NCBI RefSeq assembly: GCF_008806975.1
Contig: NZ_CP031728.1
Location: forward strand, 930,001-994,000
DNA from: Cellvibrio sp. KY-GH-1
GTDB lineage: Bacteria; Pseudomonadota; Gammaproteobacteria; Pseudomonadales; Cellvibrionaceae
DNA length: 64,000 nt
Reading direction: 5' to 3'
Part shown: piece by piece, positions 27,803 to 36,216 of the stretch
Numbering within the stretch: the first letter of the stretch is position 1
Layout of the letters: every line of letters begins with the position of its first letter
Made by a program: the position numbers and the translations under genes
Notes under the pieces: model-generated
What the model saw: the letters and a program-made list of their open reading frames with translations, nothing else
Told to the model about the DNA's origin: nothing
Database searches by the model: none

Positions 27803-28015
27803 ACCCTCTCGGGGGAGTAATCTGCTCTGGCATTTATCCGCGCTTACGCTGTTAATGCCGAGCGCTTTTGTCAACAAACTTGTCGCTCATTCGACATGGC
27901 AAAAGCGTCCTCTGTCGTGCTGAACCAGCACACGTCGGATTGATGAGACCTGAGATACCACTCTGGCCCCGGGCGGGACAGCGTTGTATCTCGTGTATTC
28001 ATCCCGCCCTGGTAC
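27803..28015 (+). ncRNA. yybP-ykoY-type Mn2+ riboswitch leader
   Basis: A leader of about 210 bases upstream of a TMEM165/GDT1 exporter, the gene class most often controlled by this riboswitch. Core elements of the motif are present in order: GGGGGAGTAA at 27811, GTCAACA near 27870, and GAGACCTGAGATACC near 27947. The last of these can pair GAGATAC with GTATCTC (around 27987), while an overlapping alternative pairs GGGCGGGA with TCCCGCCC just before the start codon, so two exclusive folds can be drawn. No T-run follows, so control of translation is likelier than termination. A covariance search for RF00080 would be decisive. Confidence 0.7.
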
Positions 28016-28021
28016 TTTTCA

Positions 28022-28591
28022 ATGGAAGCATTCCTCAGCTCAACCCTCGCGGTTTCCATCGCCGAAATCGGCGACAAAACCCAATTGCTCGCTTTATTCC
28101 TGGCCGCACGTTACGGCCGCCCGTGGATTATCAGCTCGGGAGTTCTTATCGCCACCTTGATCAACCACGGTTTATCCGCATGGCTGGGTGCGGTATTGGC
28201 AGATGTTATTCCATCACACTGGATTCCCTGGATTGTCGGTAGCAGCTTTATCGCAATTGGTCTTTGGTTGCTAATTCCCGATAAAGAAGATGATGAGATG
28301 GGTCGATTTGCCAACTACGGGCCATTCCTGGCCACACTGGTATTGTTCTTCCTGGCCGAGATTGGCGATAAAACCCAAATTGCGACAGTAATACTGGCAA
28401 CAAAGTACTCTGCGGATCTGTTGATGACTATGGCGGTGATTGCAGGAACCACAGTCGGAATGCTAATTGCCAATGTCCCGGTAATTTTTGCGGGCAAATG
28501 GTTAATGGATAAATTGCCCTTGGGTCTCGCTCACAAGGGGGCGTGTGTTATTTTTATTGGGCTCGGAATTGTGACACTGATTACTAGCTAA
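28022..28591 (+). CDS. TMEM165/GDT1 family (UPF0016) Mn2+/Ca2+ exporter
   Basis: A 189-aa membrane protein with the two inverted-repeat signatures that define the family: EIGDKTQLLALFLA near residue 15 and EIGDKTQIATVIL near residue 113, each in a transmembrane helix and followed by further helices. Bacterial members export manganese (MneA-type). The ribosome site before the ATG is weak and lies next to the 3' arm of the riboswitch stem, consistent with manganese-regulated translation. It is divergent from fleS and 46 bases upstream of the CDP-alcohol transferase gene. Confidence 0.92.
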   Translation: MEAFLSSTLAVSIAEIGDKTQLLALFLAARYGRPWIISSGVLIATLINHGLSAWLGAVLADVIPSHWIPWIVGSSFIAIGLWLLIPDKEDDEMGRFANYGPFLATLVLFFLAEIGDKTQIATVILATKYSADLLMTMAVIAGTTVGMLIANVPVIFAGKWLMDKLPLGLAHKGACVIFIGLGIVTLITS

Positions 28592-28637
28592 TACAGCGAT
28601 AACATCCAAACAATAATAATTTTAGCGAGACCAATAT

Positions 28638-29795
28638 ATGCAAAGCACACAAACTTATCGAGAGTTGCGCATAATTGGTTTCGCCGGATTACTGATCATT
28701 GCAGGAGTCAGTTGCCTTTTCAGCGTTTACTCCACAAACACAATCCATTCACTGCAATATTTTTTTATTTGTAGCAGTCTTTGGCTATTTGGTTACTGGC
28801 AAACGTGGCGACGCCTTGAATTAAATCGCCCACAGCAAAATGCACCACTATTTAATGACCTTGGCTGGGCCAATCAACTGACTATTTTGCGCGGTGGATT
28901 GATTGCACTCACGGGCGGCTTTCTTATACAGCCTGTTCCCTCCGGGTTAACTGCTTGGATGCCCGGAATTTTATACGGTATAGCCGCGACCCTGGATCGC
29001 ATAGACGGTTTCGTTGCGCGTCGCACCCAAAGAACCAGTTTACTGGGCAGCGAATTGGATACTGTGTTTGATGCCTTGGGTTTGTTGATTGCGCCAGTTT
29101 TGGCAATTCAACTGGGCAAATTAGCGTGGAGTTTTTTTGCGGTTAGCGCGGCATATTATCTGTTCATTTTTGGTCTCTATTGGCGACAAAAAAATTCACT
29201 CCCTGTTTTTCCATTATTGCCCAGCCAACTGCGCCGCGCGTTCGCCGGTTTTCAAATGGGATTTGTAGCATTCATTTTACTACCCGCCTTTTCATCAGAA
29301 ATTACTAAACTACTCGGTATCGCTTTTATGTTGCCGATTCTTATTGGTTTTTTAATCGATTGGCTGGTGGTGTCTGGTCGTATTGATGGCACCAAACCGC
29401 AAACCATAAAATATTTTTCCCGCATCAATCACATCAGCCAAACACTTTTACAACCAGGCCTGCGTCTGATCGTTGCCATCTTACTCCTAGGTATTGCGCA
29501 CCACACATTCCATCAAAACCCTCTCATCACTATTTTAGTGGGGGTTCTGGCTTTACTCGTTATCAGCGGCACCGGTGCGCGCACCACAGCGTTAGTGCTG
29601 TTACTCGGTGCTGGTTTCCTGTTGAGCCAAGGATCCATAAATGTTTTACCATCAGCGGCAAATCCGGAAACCAATAGCTTTTATCAAACAACATTTTTAT
29701 TTGCCACCAGCTGGCTGCTGCTACTTGGCCCGGGGAAATTTTGCCTATGGCGCGGTGATGATAACTGGGTAAACCGCCAGGACGGTGCGCGATGA
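28638..29795 (+). CDS. CDP-alcohol phosphatidyltransferase family membrane enzyme
   Basis: It would transfer a phosphoalcohol from a CDP-linked donor to an acceptor alcohol in the membrane. The complete catalytic motif DG-x2-AR-x8-G-x3-D-x3-D is present (from IDGFVARRTQ to DTVFD, about residues 122-145). At 385 aa it is nearly twice the size of PgsA/PssA-type enzymes: after the usual core, residues 210-385 add several more helices of unknown purpose. Substrate unknown. It overlaps the next gene by four bases (ATGA), so the two are coupled. It may belong functionally with the pterin-like cluster downstream. Confidence 0.88.
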   Translation: MQSTQTYRELRIIGFAGLLIIAGVSCLFSVYSTNTIHSLQYFFICSSLWLFGYWQTWRRLELNRPQQNAPLFNDLGWANQLTILRGGLIALTGGFLIQPVPSGLTAWMPGILYGIAATLDRIDGFVARRTQRTSLLGSELDTVFDALGLLIAPVLAIQLGKLAWSFFAVSAAYYLFIFGLYWRQKNSLPVFPLLPSQLRRAFAGFQMGFVAFILLPAFSSEITKLLGIAFMLPILIGFLIDWLVVSGRIDGTKPQTIKYFSRINHISQTLLQPGLRLIVAILLLGIAHHTFHQNPLITILVGVLALLVISGTGARTTALVLLLGAGFLLSQGSINVLPSAANPETNSFYQTTFLFATSWLLLLGPGKFCLWRGDDNWVNRQDGAR

Positions 29796-30802
29796 TTAAA
29801 GCAAAAATGGTCATTGCATTACTTTGGATTACAGCGCTATTGCTTGCTGGATGGACGCTAGCCCAATTGCCAGTTGCTGAAATTGGTGCCCGCCTCAGCA
29901 GTGTAAAGCTGAATGATTATGCACCTTGGGTACTTGCCAATATCGCCATCTTATTACTCAGTAACTATCGCTGGTGGATGTTGAGTAAGGCAGTAAAAGC
30001 ACCAATCAACTTCTGGCGCCTACTCTTTATCAAACAAGCGGGACAAAGTATTAGCTTTATTACACCTGGGCCACAATTCGGTGGCGAACCGCTGCAAATA
30101 TATTGGCTGTGGCAGAGCTCAAAAATCGCCTTACACAAAGCCTTGCTATCCTTGGGATTGGATCGATTCTTTGAACTCTGGGTGAACTTTTCGATACTAA
30201 TACTCGGAGTCATACTACTCAGCGTATCGACAGCTAATACAACGGCCAGTTGGGAACATATTCTAATCACGTTACTTAACGTAATTGGCCTGTTATCACT
30301 AGTCGGGTTTATTTTGATAAAACAACCACAGTGGCTAAGCCAGCGTCTAAACACAGTAGCTCATCAATGGCAAACACATCGCTATTTGCATTCCGTTAAA
30401 ACGCAGTGGAATTTGCTCACTGATGATTTGCGCTGCTGCTTACACACTGAGCGAAAAATATTGCTGAGCGCCTTGCTGATTTCGCTTCTTGGCTGGGCCG
30501 GTTTGTTTATCGAGTTGCAATTAATTCTGTGGATGTCAGACGCGAACACCAACCTTACCGGCTTTTTATTAATATTTGTCGCCATGCGTTTGGCGATGCT
30601 ATTACCTCTGCCGGGTGGCGTTGGCACCATTGAGGCAGCAATTTTCTGGGCATTTAGTTATTTGAGCTTGTCGATGGAATCCGCATTAACGGTCATTGCA
30701 TTAATGCGTTTGCGGGACGCCGCCGTATTAATTTTTGGACTGGGCTGTATGGCTGGCTGCCGACACATCACAGCAAAAACGCCGGCACATTCACCAAGCT
30801 AA
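29792..30802 (+). CDS. LPG-synthase-TM/UPF0104 family membrane protein (possible flippase)
   Basis: A 336-aa multi-pass protein of the AglD/YbhN-like flippase family (COG0392): helices spread through the chain, the signature ISFITPGPQFGGEPLQIYWLW near residues 88-108, and PLPGGVGTIEAAIFW near residue 270, both typical. It lacks the soluble C-terminal synthase domain of MprF, so a lipid- or lipid-linked-sugar-moving role is the likelier reading. It is coupled to the CDP-alcohol transferase by ATGA overlap. Its 3' end overlaps the convergent DUF1353-like gene by 35 bases. Confidence 0.85.
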   Translation: MIKAKMVIALLWITALLLAGWTLAQLPVAEIGARLSSVKLNDYAPWVLANIAILLLSNYRWWMLSKAVKAPINFWRLLFIKQAGQSISFITPGPQFGGEPLQIYWLWQSSKIALHKALLSLGLDRFFELWVNFSILILGVILLSVSTANTTASWEHILITLLNVIGLLSLVGFILIKQPQWLSQRLNTVAHQWQTHRYLHSVKTQWNLLTDDLRCCLHTERKILLSALLISLLGWAGLFIELQLILWMSDANTNLTGFLLIFVAMRLAMLLPLPGGVGTIEAAIFWAFSYLSLSMESALTVIALMRLRDAAVLIFGLGCMAGCRHITAKTPAHSPS

Positions 30803-31601
30803 AATTCGGTTTTGGCTGGCGGTCAGGCGTAGATTTCACATCTCCGCCTCCACACATCGTAAACAAACGGTACACTCGTGCGCACACCGGATAAAACCCG
30901 GAATCAATCAACATTTGGTAAAACAACTCATCCACGTCATTTTTACTCAAAGGAATAGAATCCAGATATTGGTAAAGCGCATCGTGAACAAGGCTGGCGT
31001 GATGAGCCCGCTGCCAAAAACGATTTTTTGTCACCAGACAATTTTGCTCCGCGTCAATTGTCGTAATTACCTCTAACTTCTCATCCCAATCTGGTGTTCC
31101 GAATAATGCAAACCAGAAAAACCACCGTTTGGGTGTACAACCATCCCAAGCATAGGTTCGCGTCTTAGTAAAATCGTATTCGACGGTTCGCAATTCTTTA
31201 TCGGGCGCTGCTTTGGTTGCACCGGGGTTCACCACAATAAGCCCGTTGTGAATAATCAGCCATTCGCTATAAAAATATTTACCCTCGGCTATCGCCGCCC
31301 GCTTAACCAGAGGTTTATCAATATAGTTTAACCAGGGCCCTTCCCGATCACGACTATGAAACCCCCATTTCTGAAACTCACTTTCTTTGGCCTGTATAGC
31401 CCGCACCAATCTTTCGTTCCGACCAATCCAGCGTGGCAAACCCAACCCTAAATAAATAATTACGCCGATTGTTAAAAATAGCGGCAGGTAATGTATACAA
31501 AGCCAGCCAACAACCAATATAACCACCATCCCTAACAGGGTTGCGACCTTTAGAGAGATATCGAATAGCGAGCGGCGGATATTGAGTTTTTTCAGGTTCA
31601 T
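30768..31601 (-). CDS. DUF1353-like membrane-anchored protein
   Basis: A 277-aa protein with two N-terminal hydrophobic helices (about residues 15-35 and 37-55) and a cytoplasmic part. Residues about 195-240 carry HHASLVHDALYQYL followed by spaced acidic residues (KNDVDELFYQMLIDSG), which is the pattern of the DUF1353 family, a group common in phage and conjugative modules and of unknown function. It starts two bases after the large VIT/vWA gene with no ribosome site of its own visible, so translation is probably coupled. Function unknown. Confidence 0.7.
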   Translation of the reverse strand: MNLKKLNIRRSLFDISLKVATLLGMVVILVVGWLCIHYLPLFLTIGVIIYLGLGLPRWIGRNERLVRAIQAKESEFQKWGFHSRDREGPWLNYIDKPLVKRAAIAEGKYFYSEWLIIHNGLIVVNPGATKAAPDKELRTVEYDFTKTRTYAWDGCTPKRWFFWFALFGTPDWDEKLEVITTIDAEQNCLVTKNRFWQRAHHASLVHDALYQYLDSIPLSKNDVDELFYQMLIDSGFYPVCARVYRLFTMCGGGDVKSTPDRQPKPNFSLVNVPAFLL

Positions 31602-31603
31602 AA

Positions 31604-34600
31604 TTAATGCACTGTAATTTCGGCCAAGTCCGACGCATCCTTTTCGTTGTCCAGACGCACAGTAGTTGCTTTATGCACCTGATTCTTTCTACCGTAATTG
31701 CGATAAATATCCACGTGTACCGTAACCGGCCCGAAGGTTTCTACAGAACTATTTGAGTAAAAATCCGCGGCGACTTTATAAATTCCCTTACCGGCCGATT
31801 TCAACAGATATTCTTCCGGGCCAAACCCGCTGGTGTTATCAAATGGCAGCCACGCACCGGATTTGGAATAGCGATTGCCATAGTAAACTTCTGTTTTATC
31901 CGGTTCATGCAGATGTAAATCCATATCCGCCTGGTCGTTAGTCCAGGAAATGACCACACGCAAATCAAACTCCATGGCGCTGATAAAACGCTGATCAAAA
32001 CCAGAAATACTGTTGGGATCAACGTTCCAAACCTGAATTAAATTATTCAATTCCCCAATAGTCGTAATGGCAAGGTCATGTTGAAAACTGTCATCCAGTA
32101 GAATGGATTGCCAATAGTAATTAGCAGATTGAGCAATTAACCCGGGTGTCTCGGAAGTCGCCATACGCTCTAACAAAACAGCCAGGTCGCGTTTACTCGT
32201 CGCCTCATACGGGACTATCTCATTAACAAAATTCAGGTATAAAAGTGCAGGCTCCCATTGCTGATATTCAATCAATGTGTAGGCTACCAACCGCTGAGCC
32301 AGCATTTTTTCTGGCATAAGTTCGCTAATGTTACTCAGTATTTTATAAGCAATTTCTGATTGTTTATTGTCAAAGAAATATTTAGCAACATCCATATAAA
32401 ATGACATATTTGCAACATACTCATTGCGCTGCTGCAAATAGGTTATGTATGCCTTCTCGATTGGCGCAGCTCTTATAGCCTTCATATAGGGGGTATCCGG
32501 ATTCCAGGCCACCACCTTAATTCCACCATCAAAATCACCAAGGTTCTGTACAACAACCTCTTCAACACTATCGCCTGTTGATGCACTCGCTCTTGCGCCT
32601 GTAACCATGACCTCATCGAGCGCTGACGATTCTCGCGCTTTCTTCTCTTTCAGAAACTGCTGATTAAACGCTACCGGGTCTTCATACCAGGCCACTCGTT
32701 GTTTCCATGCTACCAATAACTCCTCTCGAGTTTTCCTTTTAGCTTTAGATTCTTGCGCAACATGTTCCGCCCTTAGCTCGTCGTATTCATTGTCCGGATC
32801 AAATAGCGCCGGCGGCTTCACGCCAAATTCAACGTAATCATCCAGGTTTTCCAACACCAAAAGACTTGTGTAGGGTGTAACAATCGAATGTTTCATTCCC
32901 GCATCAATAATGGCTTGTTTATGCTGCTGAGGATTAATCAATAACGGCTGAATTTTATTGGTAGCCCACTGATATTGGATCGACTTTCCCTCCAAAAGAT
33001 TGCCATCTGTTACAAGGAGCTCTTTCGTTTCCCCATCAATATTAACGACAAGGCTAGAAGGCAAATCATCCTTACTAAGAGCCCCCAAAATTTCTATTGG
33101 ATTTTTTGTATCGAAGCGTCGTTTCACAAGAATATTGTTACTTTTGGATTTTACATCCACATCATCCAGCACAGAGAAGAATTCATTAACTGAAAGATTA
33201 TTTACCCTTGTCAGATTACCTTTCGCTGCGAGAGTCTCCAGCAGCGGCATATTGCTGGTACGAGCATCAGGATAAACTGCATAGACAGGTTCGGAAACGC
33301 CTTGCAAATCGAGCAGCCCCACCGAATGGGTAGCGTCAGAAAAGAGCAACAGCGTTGAATCCTGCGCACTTGCTACCTGCTCATTTGCTACCTCCTTACT
33401 TGCAACAAGGCCCTTAATGTTATTCAGATCAGATGCGCCGTCATAAACAATACCCGACGCGAAGGATTTAACCGCATCGACAGATGTTGTCAAATTCACT
33501 GGTTGTTGATTATCGGTTGAAAAAAGTTGGACGCGGATATTTGCCGCAGGAAATTCGCGCCGGACGGCTATTAACCAAACCAAATACTGCACATGATAAG
33601 CCTTCATGGATAATGAGGTATCCCACAAGACCAGTATACTTTCAGGTGTAAATGGTGCTGCGTTCAGATGCAGTGGCAAACGAAAATAGATGTTTTCATC
33701 GCTGCCAGATTGCACCTGCAAGGCAGAAACTTTCTGAGGTTTTAGATTAAACGCCAACTCTGAATCAGCAGAGAAATTGTCCGCATTGAAACGCAGGATC
33801 TTTTTATTTTTGCTGGTTGTATAGGTTTTAAATTGCCTGGTACGAATAACTGAGGAAGGTGAATGACTGATAGCATCAATACCCTCCAGCTCAATATCGA
33901 GGGCAATCTGTTTGAACTTACCTAGAATATCCAGCGGAATACTATAGCGATACGTCCCATCAACTGCTTGTAAGGTTTCCTGGTACTGAATTTGTATACG
34001 ACGCGGATTCTCCTTGCTGACGGGATATATTTCTGTTTGAAATTTATTGTTTTGCGTAAGTTCGGCAATGGCCGGATCTACGCCGCGCGACTCCAGTGTT
34101 TCCAACGCATCCCTCGCCTCCTCTTTGGGTACCACAACGGCGGGAACCATACGGTCATTCACATCCAGGCTATACCCACTTACACTGGCAGATGCAGGTA
34201 ATGGCAAACTGAAAGCCACTTCAGTATCACGGGAATCCAGGGTTCTAAAACGAATATCAATAGTTGTTTCTGCCAGGTCACCGTTGATTTTTGCACTTAC
34301 GGAAAAATGCTCTATCTCTACCGGCAACCCATTTTCATCCGTCATAAATTGTGAAGGCAATTTCTTATGGGTTCGCTGAAAAGAGCGCTTTTCATCTATA
34401 ACAACATCCAGGTGTGAGCCTCTATAAAAAACAGGGATAAATGTATCTTCCATAACAATATAAGGCATGTAGTCATCCGCCATAATCAAGCGCGCCATAT
34501 GGCTTTCGCCCTCGTTATGGGAGGTCAACTGAACATTGTTATCCGGGTAGATATTAAGCCCATAGGCTTCGCCACCACTTTCTGAATTACCCCATTCCCA

Positions 34601-35002
34601 AACACTACTCAAGGCCTTACTGGAAATAGCGCGCACCTTCTCTTTAACGAAAAAATAGTGCGTATCGCCACTAACCAATTCTAATTGAGTGCCATTTAAA
34701 GATAACTTGTCGATAGGAATTTCTTCATCAGGGCAAAGATTAGTAATTTCTACCGATAGATAATCGCTCAGGTTATTTACACTGAAGCATTTTTTTGATT
34801 TTTCCGTAAACTCAAATAACAGGATGTCATTTTTATAGGAAAACAGCTTAACCTTTACAGAGGATCGACTCTTACCATTTTCCAGGATTTTCACAGACGC
34901 CCATTGGCCATTAGGCACAGTCTGAACCTCAGACGGAGCAGATAAAGAATATTGCGATAAACCAAGCAGGAAAAATAACACTATCAGCTTAACAACAGGC
35001 AT
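31604..35002 (-). CDS. Secreted VIT/vWA/DUF2135 protein with a TonB-box-like insert
   Basis: An 1132-aa protein from the ATG at 35002 (GGAG upstream), with signal peptide MPVVKLIVLFFLLGLSQYSL. It has an N-terminal beta-rich region; a VIT domain at about 228-345; a vWA domain beginning VLWDTSLSM at about 455 (a partly degenerate metal site, DxSxS retained); and the family hallmark VTPYTSLLVLEN near 708. A low-complexity linker holds DEVMVTGARAS (about 796-806) and EEVVVQN (about 814), which resemble the TonB-box region of TonB-dependent receptors. A helical repeat-like part follows, then a C-terminal DUF2135 domain from about 1010 (VVISWTNDQADMDLHLHEP). Role unknown; probably periplasmic or surface-exposed. 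Confidence 0.85.
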   Translation of the reverse strand: MPVVKLIVLFFLLGLSQYSLSAPSEVQTVPNGQWASVKILENGKSRSSVKVKLFSYKNDILLFEFTEKSKKCFSVNNLSDYLSVEITNLCPDEEIPIDKLSLNGTQLELVSGDTHYFFVKEKVRAISSKALSSVWEWGNSESGGEAYGLNIYPDNNVQLTSHNEGESHMARLIMADDYMPYIVMEDTFIPVFYRGSHLDVVIDEKRSFQRTHKKLPSQFMTDENGLPVEIEHFSVSAKINGDLAETTIDIRFRTLDSRDTEVAFSLPLPASASVSGYSLDVNDRMVPAVVVPKEEARDALETLESRGVDPAIAELTQNNKFQTEIYPVSKENPRRIQIQYQETLQAVDGTYRYSIPLDILGKFKQIALDIELEGIDAISHSPSSVIRTRQFKTYTTSKNKKILRFNADNFSADSELAFNLKPQKVSALQVQSGSDENIYFRLPLHLNAAPFTPESILVLWDTSLSMKAYHVQYLVWLIAVRREFPAANIRVQLFSTDNQQPVNLTTSVDAVKSFASGIVYDGASDLNNIKGLVASKEVANEQVASAQDSTLLLFSDATHSVGLLDLQGVSEPVYAVYPDARTSNMPLLETLAAKGNLTRVNNLSVNEFFSVLDDVDVKSKSNNILVKRRFDTKNPIEILGALSKDDLPSSLVVNIDGETKELLVTDGNLLEGKSIQYQWATNKIQPLLINPQQHKQAIIDAGMKHSIVTPYTSLLVLENLDDYVEFGVKPPALFDPDNEYDELRAEHVAQESKAKRKTREELLVAWKQRVAWYEDPVAFNQQFLKEKKARESSALDEVMVTGARASASTGDSVEEVVVQNLGDFDGGIKVVAWNPDTPYMKAIRAAPIEKAYITYLQQRNEYVANMSFYMDVAKYFFDNKQSEIAYKILSNISELMPEKMLAQRLVAYTLIEYQQWEPALLYLNFVNEIVPYEATSKRDLAVLLERMATSETPGLIAQSANYYWQSILLDDSFQHDLAITTIGELNNLIQVWNVDPNSISGFDQRFISAMEFDLRVVISWTNDQADMDLHLHEPDKTEVYYGNRYSKSGAWLPFDNTSGFGPEEYLLKSAGKGIYKVAADFYSNSSVETFGPVTVHVDIYRNYGRKNQVHKATTVRLDNEKDASDLAEITVH

Positions 35003-35179
35003 ATAGGCTCCATCCAAAAACATAGCTATCAGAATTAAACGCGACCACATAAAGAATAGTTTACCGAAAAATTCAACCAATCTACTTTTGCTACCAATGC
35101 CCCTTAGAGCAGAGTGAGCTCGTATTTTTCCTCCTAAAAACACACCTGATTATATTCCGAAAATAATCAGCATGTTTTG

Positions 35180-35734
35180 CTATTTTTTCTTCACCAGATA
35201 AGTTTCATACAACCCAATTGCGGCCTTATCCAGGTGTTTACTGAACACTTCAAGGAATGTGATTTTTCTAGTTACTAGATAATAGGCACAAAGCGCAAAA
35301 AGCAACAGCATAATCAACTGATTTTGCCACGCATTCAATTCCCATTGGCCATACCAAGTTACACCTTTGGAATTTAAGGGATAGAAATAATATATCGGCC
35401 ACTGATAGCCATCAGGCCCCCTGGAACCAACAAGATCACAGAGCATATGCAAATGCACAACTAATAAAGAAGCAAGCCAAACAAGGGCTTTTTGAGATTT
35501 GGCAAAACAGGTTGCGAATGTAGCCAAAAATACTGCAGAAATAATAGAGTGGCCAAGATAATGATGGTATTTCACATAATAGCTTGTAGTTCCGGTGATC
35601 AGGTCAACCACTAACCCTGCACCATCCAGATCTGGTGCCACACCACAAAGAGTGACCAACGCGCGCTCCCTGCGCTCTTTAAAAACTTCAACAGTTGCCA
35701 ACCAACTTATTAATAGATGAGCACCTGGAGCCAT
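35180..35734 (-). CDS. YdjM/DUF457-type membrane-bound metal-dependent hydrolase
   Basis: A 184-aa membrane protein with the family's metal-ligand pattern: His5 in MAPGAHLLISW, DLDGAG near 36, YHHYLGHSI near 56, and HLHMLCDLVGSRG near 93, interleaved with about four helices. Related proteins (YdjM, LexA-regulated in E. coli) are of poorly known function. It sits on the same strand as, and 22 bases after, the tetrahydropterin-synthase-like gene and precedes the VIT/vWA gene by about 180 bases. That gap holds nothing I recognise. Confidence 0.85.
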   Translation of the reverse strand: MAPGAHLLISWLATVEVFKERRERALVTLCGVAPDLDGAGLVVDLITGTTSYYVKYHHYLGHSIISAVFLATFATCFAKSQKALVWLASLLVVHLHMLCDLVGSRGPDGYQWPIYYFYPLNSKGVTWYGQWELNAWQNQLIMLLLFALCAYYLVTRKITFLEVFSKHLDKAAIGLYETYLVKKK

Positions 35735-35755
35735 AAACTAATCCCCGTAAATGGT

Positions 35756-36133
35756 TCAGAAATCCTTCCTATACGCCGCCCAACAAAAATCATTTTCCCA
35801 AAGTTTTACGGTGAAAGATCCGCTTCCGGGTGGGTTAATGGCGGCGAGTAATTTTTCGCTGATGATGCGACTGAAATGTTCAATACTGGGATTCAAGCCG
35901 GCAAATTCAGGTTTGTCATTTAACAGTGAGTCGCGAAAATAAGTGATTGTGCTATTTAATGCTGCTTCAACTTCTACAATATCTACCAGATAACCGTGTT
36001 TATCCAGCTGCGCACTTTCGATAATAACTTCAGCGATATAATGATGAGCATGGGGAAAGTTTTCTGCACCCCAATCGCCACCCACTAAATAATGATTTGC
36101 AATAAAATCCCGTCTTACACCAAGGCTATACAT
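35756..36133 (-). CDS. 6-pyruvoyl-tetrahydropterin synthase/QueD-family enzyme
   Basis: An enzyme of the PTPS/6-carboxytetrahydropterin synthase fold, about 125 aa. It has zinc ligand His in FIANHYLVG, the HAHHYIAEV pair, the active-site region NPSIEHFSRII and a final WENDFCWAAY with the Glu of the family. The catalytic Cys of typical QueD/PTPS proteins is not obvious near residues 20-30, so chemistry may differ. Its neighbours are a dehydrogenase and a RibD-like reductase rather than queC/queE, so a role in queuosine is doubtful. The ATG at 36133 is chosen over a GTG six codons earlier. Confidence 0.82.
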   Translation of the reverse strand: MYSLGVRRDFIANHYLVGGDWGAENFPHAHHYIAEVIIESAQLDKHGYLVDIVEVEAALNSTITYFRDSLLNDKPEFAGLNPSIEHFSRIISEKLLAAINPPGSGSFTVKLWENDFCWAAYRKDF

Positions 36134-36216
36134 AAAATCGTCTCGACTCACAAAAAAAATAGATTAATAGAACAATTAGCAGAAAACTGTTATCAAAAAA
36201 ATAATTGTCTGGGAAA

